Positions 7,492-14,473 of a DNA stretch of 25,564 nt are shown here, in pieces. The notes beneath the pieces are model-generated. The model was not told the origin of the DNA and did not search any database. It worked only from the letters and a program-made list of their open reading frames with translations. Position 1 is the stretch's first letter. Each line of letters begins with the position of its first letter. The position numbers and the translations under genes are program-made. Source of the DNA: a virus; the IMG/VR virus record IMGVR_UViG_3300036859_000582, positions 1 to 25,564 of that record. The stretch is one strand, 5' to 3'.

Positions 7492-8114
7492 GAATCGCGA
7501 AACCGAAATCGCATTTCAGCGGGCCCGGTATATGCGTCCACCGAGCTGGCGCGGCACCCGCGGCCATCCTGTGTGTCAGAAGGACCCGCGTTTTTATTCC
7601 GTGAGAGATTCAGGACGCGGTAGCGCGGTGGATCAGTCAGCATGATGCGTCCCCCACCGTTTGGCGTTTCCAGCGAACCGGCCTTGCTCGCGTTGGCGGC
7701 GAGCCAGCTGCGCGTACCGTTGGCGATGAGCCGGTCACTAACCGCCATGGTCGGACAGTCTGACATTGGCACCGGGATGAAGCGGTTCAACTCGGCTGAC
7801 CAGATGCGCGCTGGTGATTGCTTGTGAACGCTCGTAAGCCCACAGCAGCGCAGCCACTTTGATATCGCCGAGGTGCTCAATCCGAACCCATTAGCGAGAT
7901 CAGACACGCCATAGCCCTGTCCAACCAACGATTCAAGCGACGCTGCTAAGTGCGGGACTCTCTCAAAGGCGGCAATACACCCTGTGCGACCACGTACGTA
8001 TTGCGGTCCAGCAATAGCCAGCCAATGCCGGCGTAGGATGGCGCGTTCTGCCCGAGTCAGAACAGCATCCCCACGCAGGTTAGGCACGACAGGTCTCGCC
8101 TTGTTCGCCCTCAC
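7488..8114 (-). CDS. HTH protein of lower GC, function unknown
   Basis: A 208-aa protein I cannot assign to a family. Residues about 66-94 (GQGYGVSDLANGFGLSTSAISKWLRCCGL) form a clear helix-turn-helix; the N-terminus is basic and the C-terminal third looks disordered and Ser/Arg/Asn-rich. The DNA has noticeably lower GC than its neighbours (sampled 60-base stretches of 55-60% versus about 70-75% in adjacent genes), suggesting recent acquisition. Its GTG start overlaps the stop of the minor-tail gene (GTGA) and its stop overlaps the terminase small-subunit start, so it is neatly embedded in the late operon. It could be a regulator or the DNA-binding remnant of a homing endonuclease; no nuclease motif was found. 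Confidence 0.6.
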   Translation of the reverse strand: MRANKARPVVPNLRGDAVLTRAERAILRRHWLAIAGPQYVRGRTGCIAAFERVPHLAASLESLVGQGYGVSDLANGFGLSTSAISKWLRCCGLTSVHKQSPARIWSAELNRFIPVPMSDCPTMAVSDRLIANGTRSWLAANASKAGSLETPNGGGRIMLTDPPRYRVLNLSRNKNAGPSDTQDGRGCRASSVDAYTGPAEMRFRFRDS

Positions 8115-8800
8115 CGCGCCGTCCTCACCGCGCGGTCGAAGCTGCGGCTGAAGTGGCCCTTGAACGTGACCTGCACGGTGTCGGTCACGGTCGTCACGAA
8201 CTGCAGCCGGCTCGCGATCGGCACCGAAGTGTCGAGGACGTAGAGCACCGACGTTCCCTCGAACAGCGATCCGTGCTTCCCTCTCCCCACCCGCTTGAGA
8301 ATCCAGCCGCTGCCGTCCGGTCGCTGGATCATGAACGTACGCTTCTGTCCCTTGAAGACCTTGGTACCTCCAGTCCCTCGGACCATCTCCTTGAACGCGA
8401 ACGCCTTGGGGCGATTGCGCTTGGCCACGACATCCTGCTTATTGGCGCGCGCGGCGACCGGGACGGCGAGTGCGCGGCCCTTGAAGGGAACGCGGAACCC
8501 GCGCTCCTCATGCCTCGTGAGGATGTCGGCTCGTGACTCACCACCGGGGGGGTCGACGGCGATCGTCGCTACCAGGCGGCGCTTGGTAGCGAACGGCTTG
8601 ATCTTGATGCCGCGCTCTACCCACGCCTTGCGACGGATGGTGAACCGCTGCGCCATGCCCGAACGCTGGGCGCGCTGGGCGTCCTTGGCAGTGTCGTTGA
8701 TTGCCTGCTTGATCGCGAACGGGAGCTGATCGCGGTAGAGGACGCCGAACGCCCCCGCGACCTCGATGGCATTGGTGCGGACGCGGATCGCGACGGGCAC
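8111..8800 (-). CDS. minor tail/tail-completion protein, gpZ-like
   Basis: This 229-aa protein resembles the prophage minor tail protein Z family, involved in joining or completing the tail. The segment LPFAIKQAINDTAKDAQRAQRSGMAQRFTIRRKAWVERGIKI (about residues 26-67) is the characteristic pattern of a helix followed by the FTIR strand. Later parts are basic with alternating strands (residues 110-225) and no enzyme motif. It starts with GTG four bases after the stop of the large virion protein, with AAGGA upstream. lambda gpZ is 192 aa, so the size is compatible. Family assignment rests on pattern recognition only. Confidence 0.6.
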   Translation of the reverse strand: MPVAIRVRTNAIEVAGAFGVLYRDQLPFAIKQAINDTAKDAQRAQRSGMAQRFTIRRKAWVERGIKIKPFATKRRLVATIAVDPPGGESRADILTRHEERGFRVPFKGRALAVPVAARANKQDVVAKRNRPKAFAFKEMVRGTGGTKVFKGQKRTFMIQRPDGSGWILKRVGRGKHGSLFEGTSVLYVLDTSVPIASRLQFVTTVTDTVQVTFKGHFSRSFDRAVRTAR

Positions 8801-8804
8801 GGCG

Positions 8805-11042
8805 TCAGTCCTTCAGGTGCTGCACGACGCCGAATCGGCGCACGCGACGGGCCTGCACGTCCACGTCCGTGACAATGGGGCAGGTGACTTGAGGCCGCGT
8901 CCCGAAGCGCGCGGCCGAGAAGGGACCGATCAGGCGCTCGCCCGCAGCAGGCACCTCAACCGTGTGGGCCTGACGCTGGAGCGCGGGAGCAATCCGTGGG
9001 ATCGTGATCGTGATCACGCCTGAGCCCGCGTTCCGTACGTGCAGGTAGACTCTGCCGTCATTCCGGAACCTCATCAGCAACGCAGCGGGGCGAAATGCGG
9101 GCGCAACGCCATCCAGGTACAGATCATAGACGGTCAGCTCAGCATACGGCTCTCCCGCCGTAGCCACCGTGAGGTCGGCCGCGCTCACGGCTTCGCCGAG
9201 TACCGATCCTTCGAACGTAATGGCGGTGAGCAGCTCGCCCGCTGCGACGGCCGCGCCTGTCACAGTGCCCTCGAACTGGATCACGGTCGTGAGGCCAGCC
9301 GCGACGGTGGCGCTCCCCAGGACCGACGCCTGAAACTCTGCCAGGCCGCTGACGGTCAGATCGCCCGTAGCGACAGCGGGCGCGAGCAAGCTGCCGGCGA
9401 GCTGAATGGCGGTCGTGAGGGCACCGCTGGTCGTCCCTGTAGCGGCGCAGGCCCCTGCCAACGCGATCTCGGTAGTGAGGCTACCGCTAGCAGTCGCAGT
9501 GGCCGTCACCGCACCCGCCAGCTGGATTTCTGTGCTGAGGGCGCCCACCGCAGACGCGGACCCCGTCACGGCGGCCGCGCACTCGATCGCCGTCGCCAAC
9601 GCCCCCGCAGCACTCGCCGTCCCGCTGAGCGACGCCTCAAAGAGCGCCTGCTGCGGCGCGGTGAGCTCGGCGACAACGGTCGCACTCCCCAGGGCCGCGG
9701 CGGCGAGCGGAATCTCCGTCGTCAGGGCAGCGGCGACCGTCGCGCTGCCCGTCGCCGCGGCCGCCATCTGGATTTCTGTCGAGAGGGAGGCGGCCGCGCT
9801 GGCGGATGTGCTCACCGCAGCTGCCATCTCGATGGCCGTGGTCAGCGCACCAGCGATGATCGCAGAACCCACCACAGCCGCCTCGAACTCGGCGGCAGCG
9901 CCGAACGCGACGCTGTTGACCGCATTGCCCGCGAGGACAGTGCTGGCCCGCCGCCACGCCACATAGAAGCGGTCGCCCATGATCGGCGCCCACGTTTGGA
10001 GCACCACGGCCGCCGCGCCCTCCATGTACGCCGTGTCTCCCGACGACCACGTGGTGCCGTCGTCCGTGGACTTGGTGTAGTAGACCTTCGTGGCCGTATC
10101 AAGCGTCTCCGACCCGTCCCGCTTGCCGTTGTACGCCACGTAGAGATCGTTGGTGGCCTGGTGGATGAACACCGATGGGTAATAGTGGTCTTCGCTGTCG
10201 GTGGCGATGTTGGTCAACGCGGTGATGGAGCCCGTGCCGTTGACGTCGAACACGCGGTGATCCTCAGAGATCCCGCGCCCAGTCAATGCCGCGATGACCA
10301 GATGCCCATCGCTGTGCCGAATGGAGGCGGAAAAAGGGTACTGCCCAGTGAGATCCGTGGAAAGTTCAACCACCCCCATGATGGTCGCGGACTCCGACCA
10401 CGAGTCCGCCGAGTTGTCGTACGCCTTCAGCGTCAGCGCGTTGGCGTCGGCGTCGAAGTAGACCGCCCAGATGTCCTGATTGTCCGCGGCATTGCCGGGG
10501 AATAGCATCGACCAATCCCCAACCGCCTCCACCGCCACCGCGCGCGCCCCGAACGTGGCGCCCCCGTCCACCGACCGGGAGAAGAAGCGTTCCGCCCCGG
10601 CGTCGATCTGCCCGGAGACGTAGAGATTGCCGCCGACCGCCTTGGTGATGGAGGCGTGGACGCCGATCCCGGCGGCGGTGCTCGTGCCGGTGAAGACGGT
10701 GACCTGCGTGCCGAGGGTGTCGTTGCTGGTGTCGAGTGAGACGTATTGCGGGTCGTCGTCGCCCTGATCCACCCACACGATGTGGATCTTGGTGCCAGTG
10801 GTGTCGCCCGGCGTCCACCGGTCGTACCAGACGTCGAACCAGTCGACGGTGGTCGTGATATCGGTATCGATCTCGACCGCGCCGCTCCACGACGCGCCGC
10901 CGTCCGTGGTCTTGATGTAGAAGAAGTCGGCGTCGCCGTCGATGAAGAAGCAGTAGCCGACGTCCGCGCTGACGAACACCAGCGACCGCATCCCGCGCGC
11001 GGTCGCGGTGCCGATGGCAGCATCAATGCTTACGTCGGCCAT
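8805..11042 (-). CDS. virion protein: Asp-box domain, twelve 20-aa repeats, beta-sandwich-like C-terminus
   Basis: This 745-aa protein has three parts. Residues 1-380 contain Asp-box (BNR) signatures TTDGGASW (45-52), SVDGGATF (157-164) and STDDGTTW (325-332), as in sialidase-like beta-propellers; the sialidase catalytic residues were not identified. Residues 385-628 consist of twelve 20-residue repeats of the type xxAAAxxGSATVAAALTTEI, two of them followed by a 2-residue insertion. Residues 630-745 (YLHVRNAGSGVITITIP, GERLIGPFSAARF) look like a small beta-sandwich domain often found alone in phage structural loci. It sits between a Gp80-like tail protein and a minor tail protein, so it is probably a virion surface or tail appendage that touches host glycans; that role is inference. 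Confidence 0.7.
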   Translation of the reverse strand: MADVSIDAAIGTATARGMRSLVFVSADVGYCFFIDGDADFFYIKTTDGGASWSGAVEIDTDITTTVDWFDVWYDRWTPGDTTGTKIHIVWVDQGDDDPQYVSLDTSNDTLGTQVTVFTGTSTAAGIGVHASITKAVGGNLYVSGQIDAGAERFFSRSVDGGATFGARAVAVEAVGDWSMLFPGNAADNQDIWAVYFDADANALTLKAYDNSADSWSESATIMGVVELSTDLTGQYPFSASIRHSDGHLVIAALTGRGISEDHRVFDVNGTGSITALTNIATDSEDHYYPSVFIHQATNDLYVAYNGKRDGSETLDTATKVYYTKSTDDGTTWSSGDTAYMEGAAAVVLQTWAPIMGDRFYVAWRRASTVLAGNAVNSVAFGAAAEFEAAVVGSAIIAGALTTAIEMAAAVSTSASAAASLSTEIQMAAAATGSATVAAALTTEIPLAAAALGSATVVAELTAPQQALFEASLSGTASAAGALATAIECAAAVTGSASAVGALSTEIQLAGAVTATATASGSLTTEIALAGACAATGTTSGALTTAIQLAGSLLAPAVATGDLTVSGLAEFQASVLGSATVAAGLTTVIQFEGTVTGAAVAAGELLTAITFEGSVLGEAVSAADLTVATAGEPYAELTVYDLYLDGVAPAFRPAALLMRFRNDGRVYLHVRNAGSGVITITIPRIAPALQRQAHTVEVPAAGERLIGPFSAARFGTRPQVTCPIVTDVDVQARRVRRFGVVQHLKD
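9159..9890 (-). repeat. twelve tandem 60-bp coding repeats
   Basis: The DNA has a 60-base period across about 730 bases, encoding twelve 20-aa units of the large virion protein, with two 6-base insertions between units. Units have diverged at the DNA level (recurring motifs such as GGCGCTGACGACC vary), but the protein pattern Gly-Ser-Ala-Thr ... Leu-Thr-Thr-Glu-Ile is kept. The set may expand and contract by recombination. Confidence 0.85.
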
Positions 11043-11056
11043 TCAACGCCCAGGCT

Positions 11057-11461
11057 TCAGGCGAAGGTGATGTCGAGCGCGCCCGCGACCCACTTGGGGG
11101 CCGGATCCCCGTTGTTCACGGTCTTCGCCTGCGTGAGCGCGCCGTACAACAGGAAGTTCGGGACCTGGTCCTTGATCGCGAAATGCGTGACGGAGCCCCA
11201 GTTCGCCGTGGGTGCCGGGTACACGAGGTCCGCCACGTTGTCCGTGAGCCCGTCCGTCGCGCTCGCGCCCGACCAGTTCGCATCGAGCGGGGGCCGCGAG
11301 ACCGGCGCGTAGCTGCCGCCGACGACTTCCGTCCCGCCACCGGCCTCGCCGGGCGCCGCCGTGTAGAGGTGGACCGTGAGATCGGTGGGCTTCGCGGAGG
11401 CACCGGTCCGGAAATAGTGCTTGCGGACGTCGGCTTCCATGAAATCGCTCATGGCGGACAT
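11057..11461 (-). CDS. Gp80-like phage tail protein
   Basis: This 134-aa protein matches a small phage structural family often annotated as tail fiber or Gp80-like. It opens with a short helix (SDFMEADVRKHYFRTG) followed by LTVHLYTAAPGEAGGGTEVVGGSYA, and ends with VYPAPTANWGSVTHFAIKD and AKTVNNGDPAPKWVAGALDITFA, all hallmark segments of that family. Two start codons (11461 and 11452) are possible; the first is used here. It is followed 14 bases later by the large repeat-bearing virion protein, so the two probably build the same tail substructure. Confidence 0.7.
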   Translation of the reverse strand: MSAMSDFMEADVRKHYFRTGASAKPTDLTVHLYTAAPGEAGGGTEVVGGSYAPVSRPPLDANWSGASATDGLTDNVADLVYPAPTANWGSVTHFAIKDQVPNFLLYGALTQAKTVNNGDPAPKWVAGALDITFA

Positions 11462-11463
11462 GG

Positions 11464-11856
11464 TCAGGCCTCCTCAGCGACGATGTAGGTGACGCCTCCG
11501 GGCATCGGCCGCGACCCGTCCATCCACGTCTGGGCCCGGCGCACATCATCATCGCCGAACGTCTCGGGCCAGAAGTACTCCGCCTCGCCGTAGCGGGCGA
11601 CGAGTAGCGCCGTGATCAAGTCCAGATCGTTCTCCCACACGCGCACCTTGGGACCGTGGCGCGCGGTCATCTCGGCCGCGAACTCCTTCAGCTCGGGCGG
11701 CACCGTCATGGCCTTCACGAGCGGCGCCCACCGCATGCGCCGGTCCTTGTTGATGGCCGCCCGAATCTCCCCGTCGCTGCGCTGCCCCGCGGCGCGCGCG
11801 CGATCCGCCACCTTGAACTCGCGCTCGCGGAGCGCATCCTGCGTTGGCCTGCTCAT
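11464..11856 (-). CDS. hypothetical protein, 130 aa
   Basis: I do not recognise this protein. It has a basic, helical N-terminal half (SRPTQDALREREFKVADRARAAGQRSDGEIRAAINKDRRMR), a mid segment KVRVWENDLDLITALLVARYGEAEYFWPE and a strand-rich C-terminus. There is no membrane segment or obvious metal-binding motif. The ATG is supported by a perfect AGGAGG (11867-11862) five bases upstream. It precedes the Gp80-like tail gene by 2 bases and so is likely co-transcribed with the tail genes. Confidence 0.65.
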   Translation of the reverse strand: MSRPTQDALREREFKVADRARAAGQRSDGEIRAAINKDRRMRWAPLVKAMTVPPELKEFAAEMTARHGPKVRVWENDLDLITALLVARYGEAEYFWPETFGDDDVRRAQTWMDGSRPMPGGVTYIVAEEA

Positions 11857-11880
11857 GTCCGCCTCCTGCCTTGACGTGAT

Positions 11881-12111
11881 TTACGCCGCTGAGCCCAACC
11901 GCTCGCAGACGAGCTGCATCGCACGCTTCATGTCCGCATCGATCGCCACGCGGTAGATCATGTGCTCATCACCCTTCGGGTCCGGCACGACGATCACGTT
12001 GCACATCCCGTCCCGCTTTCCCGGCCTCGGGTGCGAATTCGACACCGCGACCCGCACGCGGTGGAACAGATGTCGGATCCACGTCCCGCAATGCGGGCAC
12101 TGGAGGCTCAC
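11881..12111 (-). CDS. small zinc-finger-like hypothetical protein
   Basis: A 76-aa protein beginning MSLQCPHCGTWIRH, with a CxxC pair at residues 5-8 that may form half of a zinc site, and a C-terminal helix (IDADMKRAMQLVCERLG). No family is recognised. The GTG at 12111 is preferred because the same open frame further upstream runs through the terminator hairpin (12131-12170); an ATG at 12195 is an alternative that would add about 28 residues. The ribosome-binding site for GTG is weak (GGCGGG). It is the first gene after the early-block terminator. Confidence 0.5.
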   Translation of the reverse strand: MSLQCPHCGTWIRHLFHRVRVAVSNSHPRPGKRDGMCNVIVVPDPKGDEHMIYRVAIDADMKRAMQLVCERLGSAA

Positions 12112-12130
12112 CAGCAGCCCGCCAGGTATT

Positions 12131-12170
12131 AAAACGAAAGGGGCGATCCCCCCTGGAAGCGGGACGCCCC
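12131..12170 (-). terminator. rho-independent terminator after the ruvC-like gene
   Basis: Minus strand: GGGGCG (12170-12165) pairs with CGCCCC (12145-12140), and after a single bulged T four more pairs (TCCC with GGGA) extend the stem, closing a 10-base loop. TTTCGTTTT (12139-12131) follows. It lies about 30 bases after the ruvC-like stop codon and would end the early polycistron. The flanking sequence (CTACGCCAC before the stem) resembles that of the terminator at 4789-4827 (CTAGCCCAC). Confidence 0.8.
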
Positions 12171-12199
12171 GTGGCGTAGCTGTCATGTCCAGCATCAAG

Positions 12200-12781
12200 T
12201 TAATTCCCAATCCCGATTCCCGCCATGTTCTGGTGGTGCCGGACCTTCAGGACGTGTTGCAGCGCCAGAGCACTGGCCATTACCTCATCGTCGGTCGCCT
12301 CTGTGGTACCGGGGATGATGAGCCGGGCTTGGGCGAGCAGATCCTTGTGCGACATCGGGTGTTTCCAGCCGCCGCCTCGACGCCCCCCAACCTTGGGAAT
12401 CCACTCGTTGACCCCGTAGGTCACGAGCGGCAGGCCGAGCTCGTGGCAGGCGCACTGGGCCGCCAGAAGCGCCACGCCCACGCCGGCGCCGAAGCGGATC
12501 AGCTGCGACACCCCGCTCTTGCCAGGCACCCGGAAGTCCGATGGGTCCTCGGCCGCGGCGGTCATCGGCTCTGGCCGCCCCGCGATCGCCGTCAGCACGG
12601 CCTTGTAGACATCCCGATACAGCGCCTCGAGTCGCGAGACGAGCGCGCCCTTGGCCGGCGGCCGTACCGTGTGCCGATAGACCAAGCGCCACGCCCCCGG
12701 GTCGCCATCCCGCTGCAGCGCCACGATCCCCGTCGCCGACAGCGAGGGATCGATGCCGAGGACCGTGCGGTAGAGGCTCAA
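12200..12781 (-). CDS. RuvC-like Holliday junction resolvase
   Basis: This 193-aa protein has the RNase H-like fold signature of RuvC-type resolvases, which cut branched DNA to debranch phage concatemers before packaging. The first strand carries VLGIDPSLSATGIVAL with catalytic Asp11. Glu78 in AAAEDPSDF and Asp164/Asp165 in TEATDDEVMASALAL supply the remaining acidic residues. The start is the TTG at 12781, which overlaps the preceding stop (TTGA); the longer frame upstream has no ribosome-binding site. It is the last gene before a terminator. Confidence 0.85.
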   Translation of the reverse strand: MSLYRTVLGIDPSLSATGIVALQRDGDPGAWRLVYRHTVRPPAKGALVSRLEALYRDVYKAVLTAIAGRPEPMTAAAEDPSDFRVPGKSGVSQLIRFGAGVGVALLAAQCACHELGLPLVTYGVNEWIPKVGGRRGGGWKHPMSHKDLLAQARLIIPGTTEATDDEVMASALALQHVLKVRHHQNMAGIGIGN

Positions 12782-12957
12782 CGCACCGCGGGCCCCCGCA
12801 CGTCCCGCTCCCTGAGCCAATCCGCTTGGCGGTAGAAGGGCTGATGCTCAGGCTCGGATAGCAACTCCCACGGCGCCCAGTCCGAAGGGCTCGGTCGCTG
12901 TGCGCGGAATGACTCGTAGAGCAGCTCCGCAAGTGTCGGGGGTTGAGCGTTGGCCAT
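12778..12957 (-). CDS. small hypothetical protein, 59 aa
   Basis: A 59-aa protein starting MANAQPPTLAELLYESF and ending QADWLRERDVRGPAVR, acidic and Trp/Pro-rich, with no known motif. Its ATG overlaps the preceding stop by one base (TGATG) and its stop overlaps the ruvC-like start (TTGA), which supports it being translated. It may be a small partner of the resolvase or an unrelated early protein. Confidence 0.6.
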   Translation of the reverse strand: MANAQPPTLAELLYESFRAQRPSPSDWAPWELLSEPEHQPFYRQADWLRERDVRGPAVR

Positions 12958-13175
12958 CAATCGCATCCGCAGCCGGGGAAGTGCTTCCCGTCCTTCGACG
13001 CAGGGCAACGTTCCGGTAGGTCAAGGACCCGCACCCTGTCAGCCTCCCGATCATCGAGCCAGCGGCAAATCACGCGCTCGGCCGCCCCCTCAACGGAGCC
13101 CCCGTAGAAACCGGTGTCCACCAGACGCTGCAGCGCCTCCAGTGCCGGTTCGGTCAGTTCAACTTCGATGATCAT
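12957..13175 (-). CDS. nested ribbon-helix-helix-like protein from an internal start
   Basis: An ATG at 13175-13173 (Met71 of the longer frame) is preceded by AAAGGAG (13188-13182) with a 6-base spacer, the best ribosome-binding site in this block. The 72-aa product starts MIIEVELTEPALEALQRLVD and continues VEGAAERVICRWLDDR, a strand-helix-helix pattern typical of CopG/ParD-like DNA-binding proteins. A tail with C-x7-H-x3-C-x-C could bind a metal. If made alone it could be a small repressor or an antitoxin-like protein, but no toxin partner is visible next to it. Confidence 0.6.
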   Translation of the reverse strand: MIIEVELTEPALEALQRLVDTGFYGGSVEGAAERVICRWLDDREADRVRVLDLPERCPASKDGKHFPGCGCD

Positions 13176-13385
13176 TGGCTTCTCCTTTACCCCGTTACTC
13201 AAGGTCGGCATAGTCCACGGGTGATCGCGGACGATCGGCCGCATCCAGCGGAACACGCGCCGGCCGAGCCAGCCGCGCTCCCACGCCTTGTAGTCCGCGA
13301 CGAAGCCGAGCGCGCCCCGGAACACCAGGATGATCGCGAGCACCTGGACGAGGTAGCGCGCGATCGCGGGCTCAGTCGCGGTCAT
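12957..13385 (-). CDS. membrane segment fused in frame to a ribbon-helix-helix-like domain
   Basis: A 142-aa frame whose first half has a single hydrophobic helix (about residues 9-28, YLVQVLAIILVFRGALGFVA) followed by a basic stretch. The second half (from Met71) resembles a small ribbon-helix-helix domain with a Cys-rich tail. Between them is a strong internal ribosome-binding site, so the two halves may be made as a fusion, or the second half alone from the internal start. The 5' start is an ATG overlapping the previous gene by 14 bases. Function is unknown. Confidence 0.5.
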   Translation of the reverse strand: MTATEPAIARYLVQVLAIILVFRGALGFVADYKAWERGWLGRRVFRWMRPIVRDHPWTMPTLSNGVKEKPMIIEVELTEPALEALQRLVDTGFYGGSVEGAAERVICRWLDDREADRVRVLDLPERCPASKDGKHFPGCGCD

Positions 13386-13641
13386 ATTCCCAGTGGCTCA
13401 TCAGGCCGTCGAGGAACATCGCGTTCGGGACCGCGCGCGTTCCCGGATGCCGAACCTGGTCCACAAACTCGGTGCCGCCAGCCAGGACCACTCGCCACTT
13501 GAAGGACATGCCGTAGTCGAAGTACACGCGCTGAATCCGCGCGCGGTCGTTGGCGGTCTTGTGCCGCCAGACCGCACCGACCCGACAGTTCGGCGGCGGA
13601 TCAGGGGCCTCCGGCCAGGTCGGATCCGGTGTATCAGTCAT
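13372..13641 (-). CDS. hypothetical protein, 89 aa
   Basis: An 89-aa protein with a Pro-rich start and a compact strand-rich core: CRVGAVWRHKTANDRARIQRVYFDYG then FKWRVVLAGGTEFVDQVRHPGTRAVPNAMFLDG. The pattern suggests a small SH3-like beta barrel, but no family is recognised. The ATG overlaps the preceding stop (ATGA). Confidence 0.6.
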   Translation of the reverse strand: MTDTPDPTWPEAPDPPPNCRVGAVWRHKTANDRARIQRVYFDYGMSFKWRVVLAGGTEFVDQVRHPGTRAVPNAMFLDGLMSHWEYDRD

Positions 13642-14075
13642 TGCCGATCCCGACAGTAGCCGCAGCGCCGACCGTGCCGGCCGTTCCTGCGGTTAATTCC
13701 ATGACCACAGGAGCAGCGTCCCCGTGGGTGGCCGCGGCGCTGGCCCGCCTTGTCAAGCACGTGCTGCACAGAGGCATCGGTGCGACCGAGCGCCAGAGCG
13801 ATCTGCCGTACCGTTTGGCCCCGCGCGCGGTACGCCATGGCCTGCGCTCGCTCCGTCGCCGACCAGGCACGCCACGTCCGCGACCGCCCACGACCAGGAT
13901 CGATGCTCACCGCCCGCCGGCGGGGCAGTATCTGACAGTGCTCTCCCCCCATGCAAGTCACGATCGTTCGTCCAAATAGCGGCTCCGAGCTGATGAGCAG
14001 CTGGTGGCCCTGGCCACAGGTCTCTCCTCGTACGGGAGCGGCACCGGACAGAGCTTGCGGCAGTCCCAGACTCAT
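13638..14075 (-). CDS. protein with two Cys clusters and a central HTH
   Basis: A 145-aa protein. Residues 20-47 hold Cys20, His24, Cys41 and Cys47 (a possible zinc site). Residues 78-110 form a helix-turn-helix (AQAMAYRARGQTVRQIALALGRTDASVQHVLDKAG) like those of small phage transcription or DNA-binding proteins. The C-terminus has a second Cys cluster (CSCGHG and CGYC, residues 121-141). The arrangement zinc - HTH - zinc suggests a DNA-binding regulator. The ATG at 14075 overlaps the previous stop (ATGA); a longer upstream frame is not supported. Confidence 0.65.
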   Translation of the reverse strand: MSLGLPQALSGAAPVRGETCGQGHQLLISSEPLFGRTIVTCMGGEHCQILPRRRAVSIDPGRGRSRTWRAWSATERAQAMAYRARGQTVRQIALALGRTDASVQHVLDKAGQRRGHPRGRCSCGHGINRRNGRHGRRCGYCRDRQ

Positions 14076-14473
14076 GACGGGCGTCCCATGTGTGCGAGCA
14101 CCTCGTCGATGGCGCATCGCGCTGACGCATCCATGCGCCAGCGCGGCACGACCCGCGAAGGTCTGCGGGCGAGGATCTGCGGGCCGAGACCTGTGGCCTG
14201 CAGGATGCTGCGGCGGCGAGGCCGGGCAGACGCGCGCGCAACCGCGTCGCTGATCTGTCGGCTGATGCGGTCAGCCTCTTCGAACTCGGCGAGACGACGG
14301 AGGCGCTCCGGATCAGGTGCCGAGTTGATGGTGGCCGAGTACCTGAACCGTTGCAATGGCGGACCGTGACCCGTCAGCAACCAGAACCCGAATGCGAGGA
14401 CGCAGGCGACGGCACCGCAGACTATCCAGAGCACCACGATCAAGGCGCGAGCGACGAATGCAAGCACCGTCAC
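14072..14473 (-). CDS. single-pass membrane protein, function unknown
   Basis: A 133-aa protein with one long hydrophobic helix at residues 4-34 (VLAFVARALIVVLWIVCGAVACVLAFGFWLL) and a basic, Arg-rich tail likely facing the cytoplasm. It has no lipobox, and its size and single helix do not clearly match a holin or spanin. It is translationally coupled (GTGA) to the helicase-methyltransferase gene upstream, an odd context for a lysis protein. Confidence 0.6.
   Translation of the reverse strand: MTVLAFVARALIVVLWIVCGAVACVLAFGFWLLTGHGPPLQRFRYSATINSAPDPERLRRLAEFEEADRISRQISDAVARASARPRRRSILQATGLGPQILARRPSRVVPRWRMDASARCAIDEVLAHMGRPS

Noticed and set aside
9159-9890. Possible CRISPR array because of the 60-base period.
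   Set aside because: The repeats have no unique spacers between them, are divergent, and encode a 20-residue protein repeat in frame.
8805-9900. An active sialidase.
   Set aside because: Asp boxes alone are structural; no arginine triad or other catalytic residues could be placed.
12112-12199. A promoter in the gap after the ruvC-like gene.
   Set aside because: No convincing -35/-10 pair with 16-18 base spacing was found on the minus strand; only the terminator is clear.
12957-13175. A toxin-antitoxin pair containing the ribbon-helix-helix-like protein.
   Set aside because: No neighbouring small toxin-like gene (RelE, PIN or similar) was seen on either side.
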